A stretch of 64,000 nucleotides of DNA from Euglena gracilis (GCA_039621445.1 CP154954.1:43751847-43815846), one strand, 5' to 3'. Shown: positions 51,482-62,974, numbered from the stretch's first letter. Numbers and translations are program-made. The notes: generated from the letters alone by a model not told the origin.

Positions 51482-52560
51482 CTGGCTGGCCCCGTCCCAC
51501 ACACCCCCTGCGCTCCATCATTGCACCTTGTCCTCCCCCGTCTGGCGTGTTCCTGTTGTACCCCCGCCTCCCCTGTCTTCTGCCCCCCCTTCCGCAATGC
51601 ACTTCCCGAACCAATCCCGCGCCACGCCCCTTGCCACGGCCCCGCTGGGGGATGCGCAGGCGCTTCGGCCCTCGACGCGTCCCCCTGGTGGGTGGACCGT
51701 CCAAGTGACACCGGAGCCGGCCTCAGTGGCCCCGCCGTCCCCTTTCCCTTCCCTGCCCCCCCACCGCCCCCCTCTCCTTGCTGTACAGGCCGAACAAATG
51801 CCTCGCCCCTATTTTGGTTCTGCCACAGAACCAGCGATCCGAACCCACGCTGGCAGCAATGGCCTCCATTGGCCTTCTCTCCAGGACTTCTCTTGTCTCT
51901 TCTCTGTCCCTCTTGATTCCCCATATAGGCCACCATGGCCTGTTTTTGGCATTGGCTTGCTGCCCCTGGGGGTTTTGTGTCTGAAATTCCTGGGGGGAAA
52001 GTTGGACATACCTTTCCCCAATTCTTTGAGGTTCTCCTTAGCTTTCAGATTCATTCTTCATGGAAGTCCAGTTATTGATCTTATCTTAGTATTTGCAATG
52101 CTTCTGGAAATAATTCCAGTTGAACTCGAAGAGCTGAATTCTTCCTCCAGGAAGTTGAAGGTCCGAAAAAAAAAGTTCGCTCCACCAGTTGATAAAGTGA
52201 TTGTAGTTCGTGAACGTAGTACTCCTCGTAAATAATTTCGCTTGCACTCGTTGAAGTAAAATTCTTTCTCCTTGAGGTCGAAGGGCAGAATTAGGAATCA
52301 GCCGACACCTCGGGCTCCGCACTTTGCCCTTGTGAGGCCATGCCTTGCTCGCCGGCAGTGTTGTTTGGATTGTTTGGGTGCGCTGGGTTAGGAGGTCCCG
52401 CTTAGTGCCTTTTTTCGCCGGAGTTGGCTGACTCCTAATTTGCCCTTCGCAATTGAGAAAAGAAGAAGACAATCAATCTATTCAATTTATCCAGAAAGTC
52501 ACGCTCGTGAAGAACTTCAAATCAAAAGTTGTTGACTTTTTCGAAAGAATTCAATGAAAG
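51482..52560. other. 3' flank of the CEP19-like gene and DIRS-like leader
   Basis: No gene is supported. The first part (51482-51780) is C-rich. From about 52120 the DNA changes to the AT-richer composition of the retroelement, with the inverted repeat at 52278-52449. Confidence 0.45.
52278..52449. repeat. 28-bp inverted repeat upstream of the DIRS-like element
   Basis: The left arm begins CGAAGGGCAGAATTAGGAAT (52278-52305). The right arm, GTTGGCTGACTCC then TAATTTGCCCTTCG (52423-52449), is its complement with about three differences. The loop contains CGGGCTCCGCACT, repeated near 52725 just before the hairpin at 52741. Confidence 0.65.
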
Positions 52561-53876
52561 ATGCAACTTCAAAGAAGCACAGCGCTGGAGAACTTCAAGA
52601 GGGAGCAGCAGCAGCAGCTGGACAACCTGACGACGCGGGTCAACTGTGGCGAACCGTGGCTGCCCCTTCCCCAAAAGAAATTTCCCCCACAGAAATTTAC
52701 AGAACCCAAGCCCCCCAGACCATTCGGGCTCCGCACTGCGAGATGGTGAGGTCCTGCTTTCCTTGCCGGCAACAAAAGAAAGCAGGACCTCACCATCTTC
52801 TTGTGCTTCGCCCTCTTGGTCCCTTCCTCCCCCTTCCTCTGTCTTGGGAGTCCGAAAGCGATGGCCACGGACCCTGGCAGACAGTGGTCAGAAGACCCCG
52901 AAAGGGGCAGAAGCAACAACCAGCAGGCCACTACGGCCATTGGCGCCAGGGCCATTGGGGCCAACATTATGCCAGTTACACCAATCCCTTGTTCAAGCTG
53001 GGCCATGGCGGCCAGAACAGCAAACTGGGCCATGGCGGCCACAACAGCAATGGCCATGGCGGCCGATGGAAGGCCAGGGTGGCCAACAATACCAAGGCCA
53101 GGGTGGCCGATTCCACAAACAGATGCCCAGTGGCAGGGGCAGGACAGGTCCACAACCCCCCCAACCATTTATTCATCACAAACCCAATCAGGGGAAAAGG
53201 ATTGGCCCCCAGAGGCCTCCCAAGATTTTCAATGGGCATGGCGCCCAAGATCAAAGAGAAGTCAATGGGGACATCAAGAAGGCCAGCGGGGCCAGAATTA
53301 TCATCAAGGCCACTGGGGCCATTGTCATTCTTATCAAGGCCATTGGGCCCAACACCATCCTCAACAACGACAAATTCAAGGCCACTGGGGCCATCAATTA
53401 TCAGAAGGGGAGAACCCCCAGAAGCTAAAAGGCTGTCCCCCAGCAGGGGGTTTCAATGTACGGTGGCAGCCCCAGGAGGATGCTCCCACAGGGGCAGTGG
53501 AGGACAAGGGGGCAACCCCCCCCTCAAAATTCTTTGTCAATGCCCATGGCAGGGGCAAACCAAAACAAGGGGGAGACCCAAAATGGGGCCCCTATGGTAT
53601 GTCAATCGGCAACGCCAATGACGAAGTGGAGGATCAGAGAGTCTGTGAGCAGAGCATGCACACCCCCCAGCCACCTTCAGAGAATACTCAATCCCTAGTG
53701 GCACCAGGGGTGCGATGTCCAACACCCCCCACCCAGCACCCAGAAAATCATCTAGTTGGGAAAATACACTCCATGGAGGAAAAATGGGGAGACACCCCCC
53801 TGTACCAAAGACTTCAGAAAAGTCTAAAATGGTGGACAAAAAATACCCCCCAGCAACATGTCAATTGATAGAAAAT
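52561..53876 (+). pseudogene. Gag-like region of a DIRS-like retroelement, frameshifted
   Basis: Retroelement-type low-complexity coding sequence. It starts with a short helical segment (STALENFKREQQQQLDNLTT, 52561-52749) and is followed in other frames by repeats of HWGQ/GHWGH, GPWRP and GGQ units (52850-53400), then a more ordered tail (GNANDEVEDQRVCEQSM, EEKWGDTPLYQRLQKSLKWW) that leads into the reverse transcriptase. At least two frame changes are needed, so this copy is dead or the assembly has indels. I see no zinc knuckle. Its place directly before RT supports a structural gag role. Confidence 0.6.
52741..52798. repeat. Perfect 21-bp hairpin inside the gag-like region
   Basis: Arms AGATGGTGAGGTCCTGCTTT + C (52741-52761) and the exact complement (52778-52798), separated by a 16-nt loop. 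It lies in the 5' part of the retroelement coding region. Confidence 0.85.
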
Positions 53877-55433
53877 GGAATTCAACCCCCCTGGGTGAAT
53901 CCCCCAAAATTGTCCACCCACCCAAAACCCAGAGCCAACCTAGACCTGAACCAGGCAGAAAAAATCCTGTTGGATTACGAAAAAACTGGGGCAGTGAAAC
54001 GAGTTTGGGACTCAAAAACCCAGCATTTGATCCCATGGTTTTTAATTTCAAAACCAGAAGGGGGAACAACCAAGTGGAGAATGATCAGCGACTGCAGAGA
54101 AATAAATCAGCAGTTTCAAGTAAAACCTTTCAAGCTGGATCATATCCAGCACATTTTTCCAGTTTTGGAAAAAGGCCACTGGGCAGCAAAAATAGACCTA
54201 AAGGATGCCTATTTTCATATTCCATTACGTCCAGGCGTAAGGCCATTTTTAAGGCATCAGGTGGGGGGCAGACCTGGGAATTTCAAACAGGCTGCTTTGG
54301 GCTAAATGTAATGCCCCAAATTTCATGTCAGTGACGAAAACGTTCGAAAAGCTGTGGAGAAAAAGAGGCATCCAGGTGTTTATTTACCTGGACGACATTT
54401 TGCTGGTGGCCCCCACCCAAAGCACATTTGCAAAATCACCTGAACAGAGTTGTCAAAGATTTGCTGTATTCTGGGTTCAAAATCAATGTAAAAAGTCCAC
54501 TCTCCAGCCCACACAAGTGGTAACCCATCTGGGTTTTCAACTGAACTACCAGGAAGGAAAGCTACAGGTGCCACCCCTGAAAGTCAAAACCATAAAAAAG
54601 GAGCTGGGAAAAATCGTGAAAAAAGATTACATGCCAAAAAGGCAGTTGGCTGCCATTTTGGGCCAAATAAGATGCAACCTAATGGCCCTGCCCTTTTTAA
54701 GGGCTTTTACAGACACCCTGGCAATTTTTTTCGTGGCAAAGTCCACAGCCCCTTGGGACTCAAAACACCCCATTTTCCAGGAAATCAAAGCCCAATCAAG
54801 GGAAATAAAAATTCTCCTGGACACCTGGGGGGGCAGACCCTTCCCCCAAAATGCAACCAGAATGTTGCACTCAGACAGCAGCACCCATTCCTGGGGGGGG
54901 CTAGACATCCACACAGGAGAAATTGTGCAGGAATTTTGGAGAAAAGACTCCATTTTGCACATCAATGTAAAGGAGCTCAGTGCAGCAATCAGCACTGTGA
55001 AAAGTTTGAGCAAACCTGGGGAAACCGTTTCCTTTTCAGTGGACAACCAGGTAATTTACTTTTACCTAACAAAAGGTGGGGGCAGAAAGGACCCCTTCAA
55101 CAAATGCTAAGACCATTTTTCAAGTGGTGCATGGAGCACCAAGTAAACCTCCAAGTCAACTGGGTGCCTTCAAAGGAATGCCTAGCAGACCCCATCAGCA
55201 GGTGGGAAATGGACAGGGGGGATTATTCTTTAGACCCCCAACTTTTTCAATGGCTCAGACAGCAGTTCAAAGATTTCATAAATCTGGAAACAGATTTATT
55301 TGCCTCACCAGGCAACAAAAAACTGCCCAAATTTGTTGCCAGGTGGCCCCATTGGGAATCTACAGCGGTAAATGCATTACAATGTCCACTGGACAACATG
55401 GGGGATCTTTATGCAAACCCCCCAGTTCAATAA
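53877..55433 (+). pseudogene. DIRS-like reverse transcriptase - RNase H, frameshifted
   Basis: Copies element RNA to DNA. In order: an N-terminal RT segment (LDLNQAEKILLDYEKTGAVKR), the first catalytic motif (AAKIDLKDAYFHIPL, about 54185), the fingers-palm link (WEFQTGCFGLNVMPQ, second frame, about 54275), the YLDD active site at 54385-54396, the thumb, then an RNase H domain (MLHSDSSTHSWGGLDIHTGE at about 54862; HINVKELSA; SVDNQ), the linker VNWVPSKECLADPISRWE (about 55155), and the DLFAS ... DLYANPP block (to 55433) typical of DIRS/Ngaro-type elements. Frame changes are needed near 54240, 54320 and 55075. No integrase or protease is seen, and a tyrosine recombinase-like frame follows, as in DIRS elements. 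Confidence 0.88.
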
Positions 55434-55514
55434 TTCAAAAATTTTTACCAGGTTGAAAATGTATCCCCAGACCAAAGTTTTGATGGTCACCCCCTACTGG
55501 GATTCAGCCACACG

Positions 55515-56243
55515 GTGGCCCCAATTAATAAAAATGAAAGTATCAGGGACCCCCTGCCTGAAAATCACCCCCTACAGGGGTATGTTCACCAATTGCAGGG
55601 GGGAACAAATGCCACCCCCCAGGTGGCCCCTGCTTTGCATGATTTGCTCAGGCAAATTTTGGAGGGGAAACAAATTCAGTTTAAAACCATTGAAGATTTC
55701 CTGGGGAAAAACCCCAGTTTAAAGGGTTATCAGAGTGCTTTTGCACTTCTGTGGGTAATTTTGGAAGAAATGGGGGTGCCCCCCCCTGAATCCACCACTG
55801 GCCAAGTGGCTGACGCTTTAATACAATTATTCCAATTTTCCAAGGCCCAAGCCCGTAATGCCTATGGTGCAATGCTTTTGCTTCCTGGGTTTGGTGGGCT
55901 GAGATTCCACACTCTGTTAACCCCCTACAAGAGGCTTTGTAACCAAAAACTTGGAGAAGTATGGGGCATTTTGGGATCCCCTCCCAATCCTCCTGGGGCT
56001 GGCAAAGGCGCACTGATGCCCACTGATATTTGTACATTGCGAACACAACTGATTTTTCGTTCACGCATCCTCTGTTTATACCGATCCTCAGATTTGGCAC
56101 AAGTCAAACGAACCACCAGTGTGTTGGGTAGGGCACCCTACATCAAGATTAAGCGTAATGAAAACCATTTCTTGGTTCGAAGTTTTTGCGAATCCTTCGG
56201 CCTCGGCTGTTTTTTGAGGCGGCCGCCGGGCTTCGAAGCCTAA
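55515..56243 (+). pseudogene. Tyrosine recombinase-like protein of the DIRS-like element, truncated
   Basis: In DIRS elements a tyrosine recombinase replaces integrase. The frame has a helical N-terminal SAM-like part (IQFKTIEDFLGKNPSLKGYQ, about 55674; KAQARNAYGAMLLLPGFGGL) and a block LRTQLIFRSRILCLYRSSDL (about 56038), where the R of LYRSSDL fits the first catalytic arginine. The later HxxR and nucleophilic tyrosine motifs are missing, because the frame ends at 56243 and nothing after it matches. Truncated, presumably inactive. Confidence 0.65.
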
Positions 56244-57584
56244 CTTTTCAATCTTTTTCTTTTTGTCTTTGGGCTTTTTCCCTTGATCATTGAAATCCAT
56301 TTATTCTTCAAATCATTGTTCTTGCATGCACAATCAATTGATTTTTTTTGTAGTTTTGTATCAGTGCATTGGTTGGGTAAAGAACCCTGTGTGTGAGATT
56401 GGTTTGAAATTTATGGGCTCGAGTGGGGACTTTCTTAGGTTAATTAGGGAAAATTGGCAAATCCTAGTGTGGAAAATAGGTCGGCCGGTCTTCAAAATTT
56501 CAAAGAATCGACCCAGCAAGGTCAAAAATTGAGTTCAGGCTTTCAAGCCGAACCATAATAATCTTTTCCCTGGGTTAAATTCGACTGAAAACCAAAAAGT
56601 GGTATTTCAGTGACTTTCGGCCCCACTCAGGCAAATTTTGGCCAATTTTTGGGTTAGGACCCCTTTACGCTCCCCCACTTAGAAAAATATCGGGGAGATT
56701 TTAAAAAACGTAAGTAAAAAAGAAGGGGTCCGCACAAAAGAAACAATTTGGTTTGCGAAAAAAAGGGGTATGTGTGCGGTTGGTAAGAGCAACGAGGGGG
56801 GGGGGCAGCCCAAAGCGCCACGCCTTACCCCATGCGAGTGATGGTGGGGGGGGGGCAGCCCAACGGGCCACACCGCACCCCGGGGGGAGATGGTGCAACG
56901 GTGCAACAGGTTGGTGCGGAAAATCGGTGTGGGGCAACGGTGCGTGGGCAACGGTGCGGCGCTACTCAGCTGCGTACGCCGCCGCCGCAACCGCCGCCTC
57001 CCACTCGAGGTGGTTGCCACGGTACCGCGTATGCGTGAGTCGTGTGTTCACAATCACAATGTGGTATGCGGTTTTTGTCCACACACCACACAACACTCAT
57101 GCTTAGAATGACACTTTGCGCGCACCCAAGGCGGGTCGGGTTGCAACTACGAAAGTTGCACGCCGAGCCACAATGGGGCCGAGGCATGGTTTCGCGTTTC
57201 CAACCCTTGAGAACCGTTTTTTTTCTTGACCAACCGTCATTCAAGAAATCTGGGGGTTTGATAAGCTAGCTTTCCATCCGGGATTCTTTCTCTTGAGGAT
57301 CAAAATACTTCTATTTTGTTGGTTGGGATCCCTTTTTTGTTGTGGGGGTTTTGCTTAGTCCCTTTTTAAGGAGCAAATTACCCTCTTTTTTTGATACGCT
57401 GCAGCTTTTTTATTGGGAGGATTGTTGAATTTTGTGATCTGTTGCTTGTCGCGACCAAACACCAAAAATAAGAATCAACGAAAACAACCCCGCAAACCGC
57501 GGGATTGGTTCCCCGCAATGACAATTCATCACTTTTCCCACAACCGTAACGGGAATGTGACTTACGGCCGTTTTTGTGGGGGGG
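56244..57584. other. No gene recognised; G-tract repeats
   Basis: AT-rich DNA, then at 56790-56890 two copies of GGGGGGCAGCCCAA blocks and several GGTGCAACGG units. Nothing here supports a gene. Confidence 0.45.
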
Positions 57585-58020
57585 TCACATCAACCTGTGC
57601 CCTCCCGGGCCGTCTCTCAAATCTTGGCCCAAATTTCCACCTCTTAGAGGAAAAATGCGCTTGGAAAATCTGTCCACCTTTTGCTTTTCATAAAGCAAAT
57701 CCAAATCTGTGAAATTCTCACCTCCTTGCCATTCCAAAAATTGTTCCTCCGAAACCAGAATTTCTTGGGGGGTACCTACGGGAGCCTCACCGACGAAATC
57801 GTCGGCCATGTTCCATGCCTGGGCAAGTTTCTTTCCAAAAATTCTCTGAAAATTCTGCACACCGTCCTTTACGTGGGGGTTGGGCTCCACCTCCTCTCCG
57901 TAAATAACACCTTTAAATTCCCTGAAATTATGTCGGTATAACACATCGACTTTTCGTTGGAACGCCCCCCACTCACTCGCCTCCGAATGAGTGGGGCTCA
58001 TCCCCATTTTGTTCCTTCCA
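57585..58020 (-). CDS. Orphan minus-strand reading frame, possibly transposon-derived
   Basis: From ATG at about 58008 (MGMSPTHSEASEWGAFQRK) the frame runs about 140 codons to TGA at 57585-57587. The composition looks protein-like and non-repetitive (VDVLYRHNFREFKGVIYGEE, KLAQAWNMADDFVGEAPVG, EEQFLEWQGGENFTDLDLLY) and is acidic and aromatic-rich. The frame stays open upstream until it runs into the Mutator-like repeat at 58164, so the true 5' end was probably lost to that insertion. The family is not recognised; a retroelement gag or an orphan host gene fragment are both possible. It would be the only host gene on the minus strand. Confidence 0.35.
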
Positions 58021-58163
58021 ACGTTATTCCTTTGTTCCACACAACACAACCCGAATGAATGAATAAGTTCCACCTCCCACACTTGCCCAATAAAAACGTC
58101 AGATTTTTTGCCTTGGGTAAAATCGGCAGACTCAAAATTTTCATTGGTCGACGCTTTTTTCCT

Positions 58164-59307
58164 GAAAAAACTGCACACGTGCAGTTTTTTGCAGTTTTTT
58201 TTTTTGATTTCAGCTTTGAGGAAACCTGAGGTGCTCATTTTTTGGTGCTCTGCGCCTTGTTACATTGGATTATATTGTTTGAAGGGAGTTTCTCAAGTAA
58301 AAGTATCTCTCAAAAAATCTCTTCATGAGTTGTGTTGTCTACAGTAATCCCACCAGTTGTCTTGCCCCCCACTGTTTTGCCAACTGTCTTGCCTCTCGAC
58401 ACAATAGAAATTGTTGTAGCCACCATTCCAAAAAACAGATTGTTTCGGTGACAACGCCACAATTTCTCCCCAACCAAAATCGCTCCATCTCCAACTTGTG
58501 CATGTGGTGACAGATGTCACGATGCATATTTTGGCAATCGTCATTTGCACACTCCTGAGCAGATTCAACGAATTGTTTTGGGATTCGGGGACTAAATCCA
58601 AAAACTGTTTGTTTGTGCAAATTTTGGTTGAAGTTGGAGTTTGCGAGATTCGTGGAGACGCAAAGGAGCACGAGCTCCTGTAGAAGATTGGGCCTTTTCC
58701 CAAGCATTTTGGCCAAATATCACACAAGCCAAATGCTTCAAAGAAGTCATTCTTATTTGCAAGAAAATCCCAGACCATTTGGCAATCCCCTAAAAACAGT
58801 ATTCAAAGTTTGTGATGGTTGTTGTATTTTTTTTAGTTTTGTAGATTTTTTGCATCGTGACATGGGTGAAGTTCACCAGGTGATGGACCGAAAGTTCCAA
58901 AACTGAACATGTGCATGTGCATGTGCATGTGCATTTTTTCCATATTTAGCTGTTTGGCACCTCCGTGGGCATGGCCGTCACAAGCTTTGGTGCAGGAAAA
59001 CCAGTGTGAACCAGCATCCAAACCAAACACATGACTTGTGTTTCAGTGCATGAAAACCCATGTACAGTGTACCTTGATTGATTGCTTTCATTTTTATTGT
59101 CATCAGCTCCAAAGCTGTGCAAAATTTAGGTGAATTGAGGCGTGCTCATGTGGTCACAATTTACGTTGTTTTGCATATGGACACCATTTCAGCTTGTATA
59201 TTGTTATTTTTTTTGTTGATGTGCAGTTTTTTGCAGTTTTTTGCAGTTTTTTGCAGTTTTTTGCAGTGCAGTTTTTGACCTGCCCGTGTGCAGTTTTTGC
59301 CCCCCCC
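58164..59307. mobile_element. Mutator-like non-autonomous element, copy 2
   Basis: Collinear with 26427-27436 over almost its full length (shared AGGAAACCTGAGG, TGGTGACAGATGTCACGATG, TCATCAGCTCCAAAGCTGTG and other blocks). Ends AAAAACTGCACACG / CGTGTGCAGTTTTT with several TTTTTTGCAG units. CCTGAA occurs at both borders (58161-58166, 59306-59311). Open frames on both strands are broken and match nothing known to me. Confidence 0.75.
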
Positions 59308-59471
59308 TGAAGAGGAGATCCAAGAAAGCATCAAGCAAGAAACAAACAAGCACAGTATGAAACAGATCAAGATACAGTGCCGCGGACACTTTGACACTTC
59401 TTGAGTCCTCCAGACCACCAACAGTGTCCCTTCATCCAAATATATAACGTCCTCGTACCATGACTACCTGA

Positions 59472-59831
59472 ACTATCTTCTATGTTCACTCACAACAGTT
59501 AGCTGAATTCGCGGCTTTTGACGCCGCTACACGTCTTGCTGCTCGCTTGGGTTGGAATGCTCTGACATATGTGGGGGACAACATGGGCACTTGTTGGCTG
59601 GCCCCACACCTGAGGCCCGCACTTTCTAACAAACCACTCTCGGACATGGCGCGCAAGATCTTAAACCGGTGCTTGTGGTCTCGATTACAGGTACACGTGA
59701 TTCAATGCCCCACACACATACAGCCCGCCTACCCCCCGTCTCGAACCATCCCCACTTCCATCGCTCAAGTAATCCAGGCCGTCGCTGCCGCGCATGACCT
59801 GTGGGACAAACTATGCCACCAACCGAACTAG
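59472..59831 (+). pseudogene. RNase H-like fragment of a retroelement
   Basis: The frame QQLAEFAAFDAATRLAARLG then WNALTYVGDNMGT has the spacing of a retroelement RNase H: E in AEF and D in VGDN with helix between, then a basic C-terminal part ending LWDKLCHQPN and a stop at 59829-59831. The first RNase H aspartate and start are missing (in-frame stop near 59469). It precedes the LINE fragment but in the wrong order for it, so it is probably from another element. Confidence 0.55.
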
Positions 59832-59845
59832 CTCTGGCTCATTGA

Positions 59846-60175
59846 GTAAACCCCCCCAAATAATACCCCCCGGGGTATTATTTTTTCGCCCGAAGTCCCG
59901 GCCCGAGGGGGGGTATTATTTGGGGGGGGGTGTTATTTTCCCAAATTTTTCGAAATTTTTCGAAGTCCCGTAAAACCCAAAATAGCACCCAAAACCGCCC
60001 TTTGGGGTCATTTTTTGCACTTTCTTGTGAAATTTACCTTTTTTTGGAGGTCAGATGAGCCAGAAAAATCCATTTTTTTCATAATTTGTTGTCAGAAATT
60101 GTGATTTTTACCTATATTTTTAGGTCAAAAATCCGGGCCTTCGGCCCGAAACCAGGGGGGGGGGGTATTATTTCG
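59846..60175. repeat. Foldback unit with AAATAATACCCCCC ends
   Basis: CCCCCCAAATAATACCCCCC (59849-59871) is answered by GGGGTATTATTT at 59913-59924 and 60163-60174. A CGGGCCTTCGGCCCG palindrome lies inside. Probably a small foldback element between two retroelement remnants. Confidence 0.55.
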
Positions 60176-60253
60176 GCGGCCGAATTCGGACCCCAAGGGC
60201 CAAAATTGGCTTGTAGCTGAACCAAAAAAAAATGCGTCACTTGGGGTCTAGGT

Positions 60254-61369
60254 ATGCACCATCCGGGGAGAGAAGGTCTTCACATTGCCAAAACGAAAGT
60301 AGTCCCGTGGAGCCCAGGGAGTGGCATTGTCCTACTTGGAACACCGGCAACATACCCACAAGCCACAAAAAATGAATTTTTGAAGACATTCTGGGCAGCC
60401 AAACGGCTTGAACTGAGATGTTTGCTGCGCCGAATTTCTGTTCTGGGGCACTCTCAGTATGAACATTGCTTACTCAGGTCCTCACCAGATGTATGTCGCA
60501 TCATGCACTTGCTCCAAACCACAGATACCACACACGTTCAACAAACACTACGCGACATTAATCATGACCTATCGGAGGCCGTTGAGAATATGATCGGATG
60601 CTCATTACCTGAAGATCAAGCAGAACAAGTCTTCTTGCCAACAAAACTGGCTGGACTTGGCATCAAGTCACCCCTTCACCATCAGCATGTGGCGCGACTC
60701 TGCTGTATTGCCAGCTATGGAGGCTAGGCACAGCGGGGGGGGGGGGGGAGTGGGGGGGGGGGGGGGGAGCGGCCGCGCGGGCGGCCCCGCGCGGGGGGAG
60801 GGGGGGGGGAGGGGGGTCCGAGGGCGGCCGCGCGGGCGGAGCGCATTCTAAAATCGGTGATTGCCGGGTCCAAAAAGTGGTCATCTTTTGCCATTTTTGG
60901 GCCATTTTGACCAAAAAAGTGCTTTTTGGCCGCGCGCAGAGCGCGCGGCCCCCAAATTTGCCATTTTGTGTCCGAAAATGGTCATTTTGGGTCATTTTTG
61001 GGCCTCAAAAAATCGCGATTTTAACCAAAATTTTTTTTCTTGGCTATGCTAGGCACAGGGGGGAGGGGGGGGGGTCCAGGGGGGGGGCGAGCGGCGCGGG
61101 GCGGCCGCGCGGGGGGGGGGGGGGGGGGGGGGGTCCCGGACCCCCCCCGAGCGGCGCGCCTAGCCTCCTATGTGCACAACAAAAACCAATATCACAGCGC
61201 ATTTCCTAGTAACATGGCAGAAAAGCAATTTCAACATCATGTCACAACACTACGGGCATACCTTGGACAAGAAGTACAACCGCTGAAGGATTGGTCACAC
61301 AACCCTGCAATAGTTGGCGGACCGGCCGCTGCAGCTTCCGTTGCCAATTACTGCTGCTGTTGTATATAG
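60254..61369 (+). pseudogene. LINE ORF2 C-terminal part, split by an insertion
   Basis: GLHIAKTKVVPWSPG and IVLLGTPAT match the thumb/connection region of non-LTR reverse transcriptases (a GLxLNxxKC-like strand and a VVLLGTPxG block). LRCLLRRISVLGHSQYEHCL, the HLLQTT region, FLPTKLAGLGIKSPLHHQ (the GGLGLRSA-like motif) and ARLCCIASY follow. The catalytic palm is absent. The frame is broken at codon TAT-G (60719) and resumes at 61173 in the same frame (VHNKNQYHS ...), ending at 61367-61369. There is no in-frame stop apart from those brought by the insert. Confidence 0.8.
60720..61167. mobile_element. 448-bp TIR element inserted in the LINE ORF
   Basis: 10-bp perfect inverted ends GAGGCTAGGC (60720-60729, 61158-61167), exact 5-bp duplication CTATG (60715-60719, 61168-61172). 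The interior is G tracts, GGCCGCGCGGGCGG-type palindromes and AAAATGGCC motifs. A second left-end-like block GCTATGCTAGGCACAGGGG at about 61039 suggests a composite structure. Confidence 0.9.
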
Positions 61370-61560
61370 CGGACTACATAGCGCGGATTCACAAATTCAG
61401 CATCAAAATAGCTCAAACCGCTCTCTAACTGTTCTGATGTTTTCCACTGCAGGCTCCCTCTCTGTACCTATGGTTTCAATTCAAGATTGCGCTTGCTGAA
61501 CCAAGTCCAAGGTCAAATTGCATCAATTTTCAAAAAAAAAAAAAAAAAAAAAAAAAAAAC

Positions 61561-62974
61561 AAAAATCCCAAGGGCGGAGCAAGCAAAAGATCAAAAGATT
61601 GGCTATCTGCTGGCGCTGGAGGAGCAGTACAAGCAAAAAAGGTGTTGGTGCTGGGGTACAAGAAGCTCAAGGGACGCCAAGCCGGACTCCCCCCTCCAAC
61701 CACTCCCCAAAAAAAGGAGGGCCTTCGGTCCCCGGGAAACAAATCCTGCGTGGGAAGGGGAGTATCCCGAACCTACCCCTCTCCCCAAAGCCCATCGCGC
61801 CTACCCCCCACCCCGCCGGTACCCCCTCACGGACCCCCGGTGGCAGCTTCTAAAAATATTATAAATTAAACTGGGTGTTTCTGGGTTTTTCCCTTGAAAT
61901 GAGTACCCCCCCCCAAATAGAGGGGGGGTCACGTTAGGGGGTGGGGAGTCCTCAAGCCCCCCCCCCCAATTGTCCACCCCCCCCCCCATGTCTCACCCCC
62001 CTCCACCCTTCAGGCACAAAAAAAGTGGCCGGCCCAGGGAAGCGGACATTTTGGGGGGGGTCAAATTTGCTTTCGGCGCCTTCGGTGTCGCAAATTTCCA
62101 CTTTCTTTGAGGGGGCAATTTTGGCAAAACGTTTTGGTCACCTTGGGGGGGGGGGCACTGAGAGGGGGGTGAGGCATTTCCCCCTGTGCATGTGACGATT
62201 CTTTCCGCACCTTCTGCAGATTCAATTTCAAGAAAAGAGGATTTATTGAGGTTGAGATTTACCAGTGGAACCTGATTTTGAAGATTTGGATGATGATTGC
62301 TACGAAGGTGCTGTCTCTCACGAGGTCAAAAATGGCACTATTGAGTGTTCTTTGATTCAGCAAGGGAAAGCACGAGGTTTGACAGAAATTTAAACAATGG
62401 CCAATTTTGCTTTTAGTGGGGTTTTTTTGAACCCCACTTTATTTTTTTTTTGCCAATCAACGGAACCAAAATCTTGTGGTGACCCAAAGGTGGAAAAGGT
62501 GTTGGGGGATGCAAAAGGAAAACGGCAGATCGATGAACATCATAACAGTATGTTATCATGTTATGTCTGGTAGCATTCTGTTAGTGTGCTATCATACCAC
62601 CCCCCCCCTTATTGTCCCCCCCCCCTTATTGTCCCTGGGCCCCGGCCGACGGGGGATTTTTTGGCCCGGCCAATGAAAATTCCTTTGGTACCCCCTTATT
62701 GTCCCCCCCCTTATTGTCCGGTCGGGCCTCCCGGGGAGAAGTGGGTGGGACAATAAGGGGGGGGTATTGGATCATTTTTCAGATGTGAGATTGAGGCAAG
62801 CGTTCCAGGAAAAGCCGCCCGAAATTTGCACCGGAAAATTGCCGAAATTTCGCTGTTCGGGGGTGTTGACCAGCAGTTGTTCCGGCGATAATCGGGTTTC
62901 TGGGGCCCGGGAGCCCAGCTAACCCGCTCCCGGAGGCTAGTCACATTTATTGGCAACCCCCCTTTTCTTGGGAT
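61561..62974. other. No clear gene; C/G-tract foldbacks
   Basis: A frame from about 61561 to 61866 (EQAKDQKIGYLLALEEQYKQ, then proline-rich DNA) is open but unrecognised. CCCCTTATTGTCCC blocks at 62608, 62625 and 62695-62715 are answered by GGGACAATAAGGGG at 62748-62761, giving a small foldback. The rest shows nothing. Confidence 0.4.

Larger units (their letters stand above)
60242..61559 (+). mobile_element. 5'-truncated LINE with poly(A) tail
   Basis: Only the C-terminal end of the ORF remains (from 60254), then about 160 bp of 3' UTR and a run of 28 A at 61532-61559. A truncated 5' end with poly(A) is the usual product of target-primed reverse transcription. A 448-bp element (60720-61167) was later inserted in its ORF. 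Confidence 0.8.

Noticed and set aside
52086-52472. 129-codon minus-strand frame upstream of the DIRS-like element.
   Set aside because: It spans the 28-bp inverted repeat and shows no motif; more likely leader or terminal DNA of the element.
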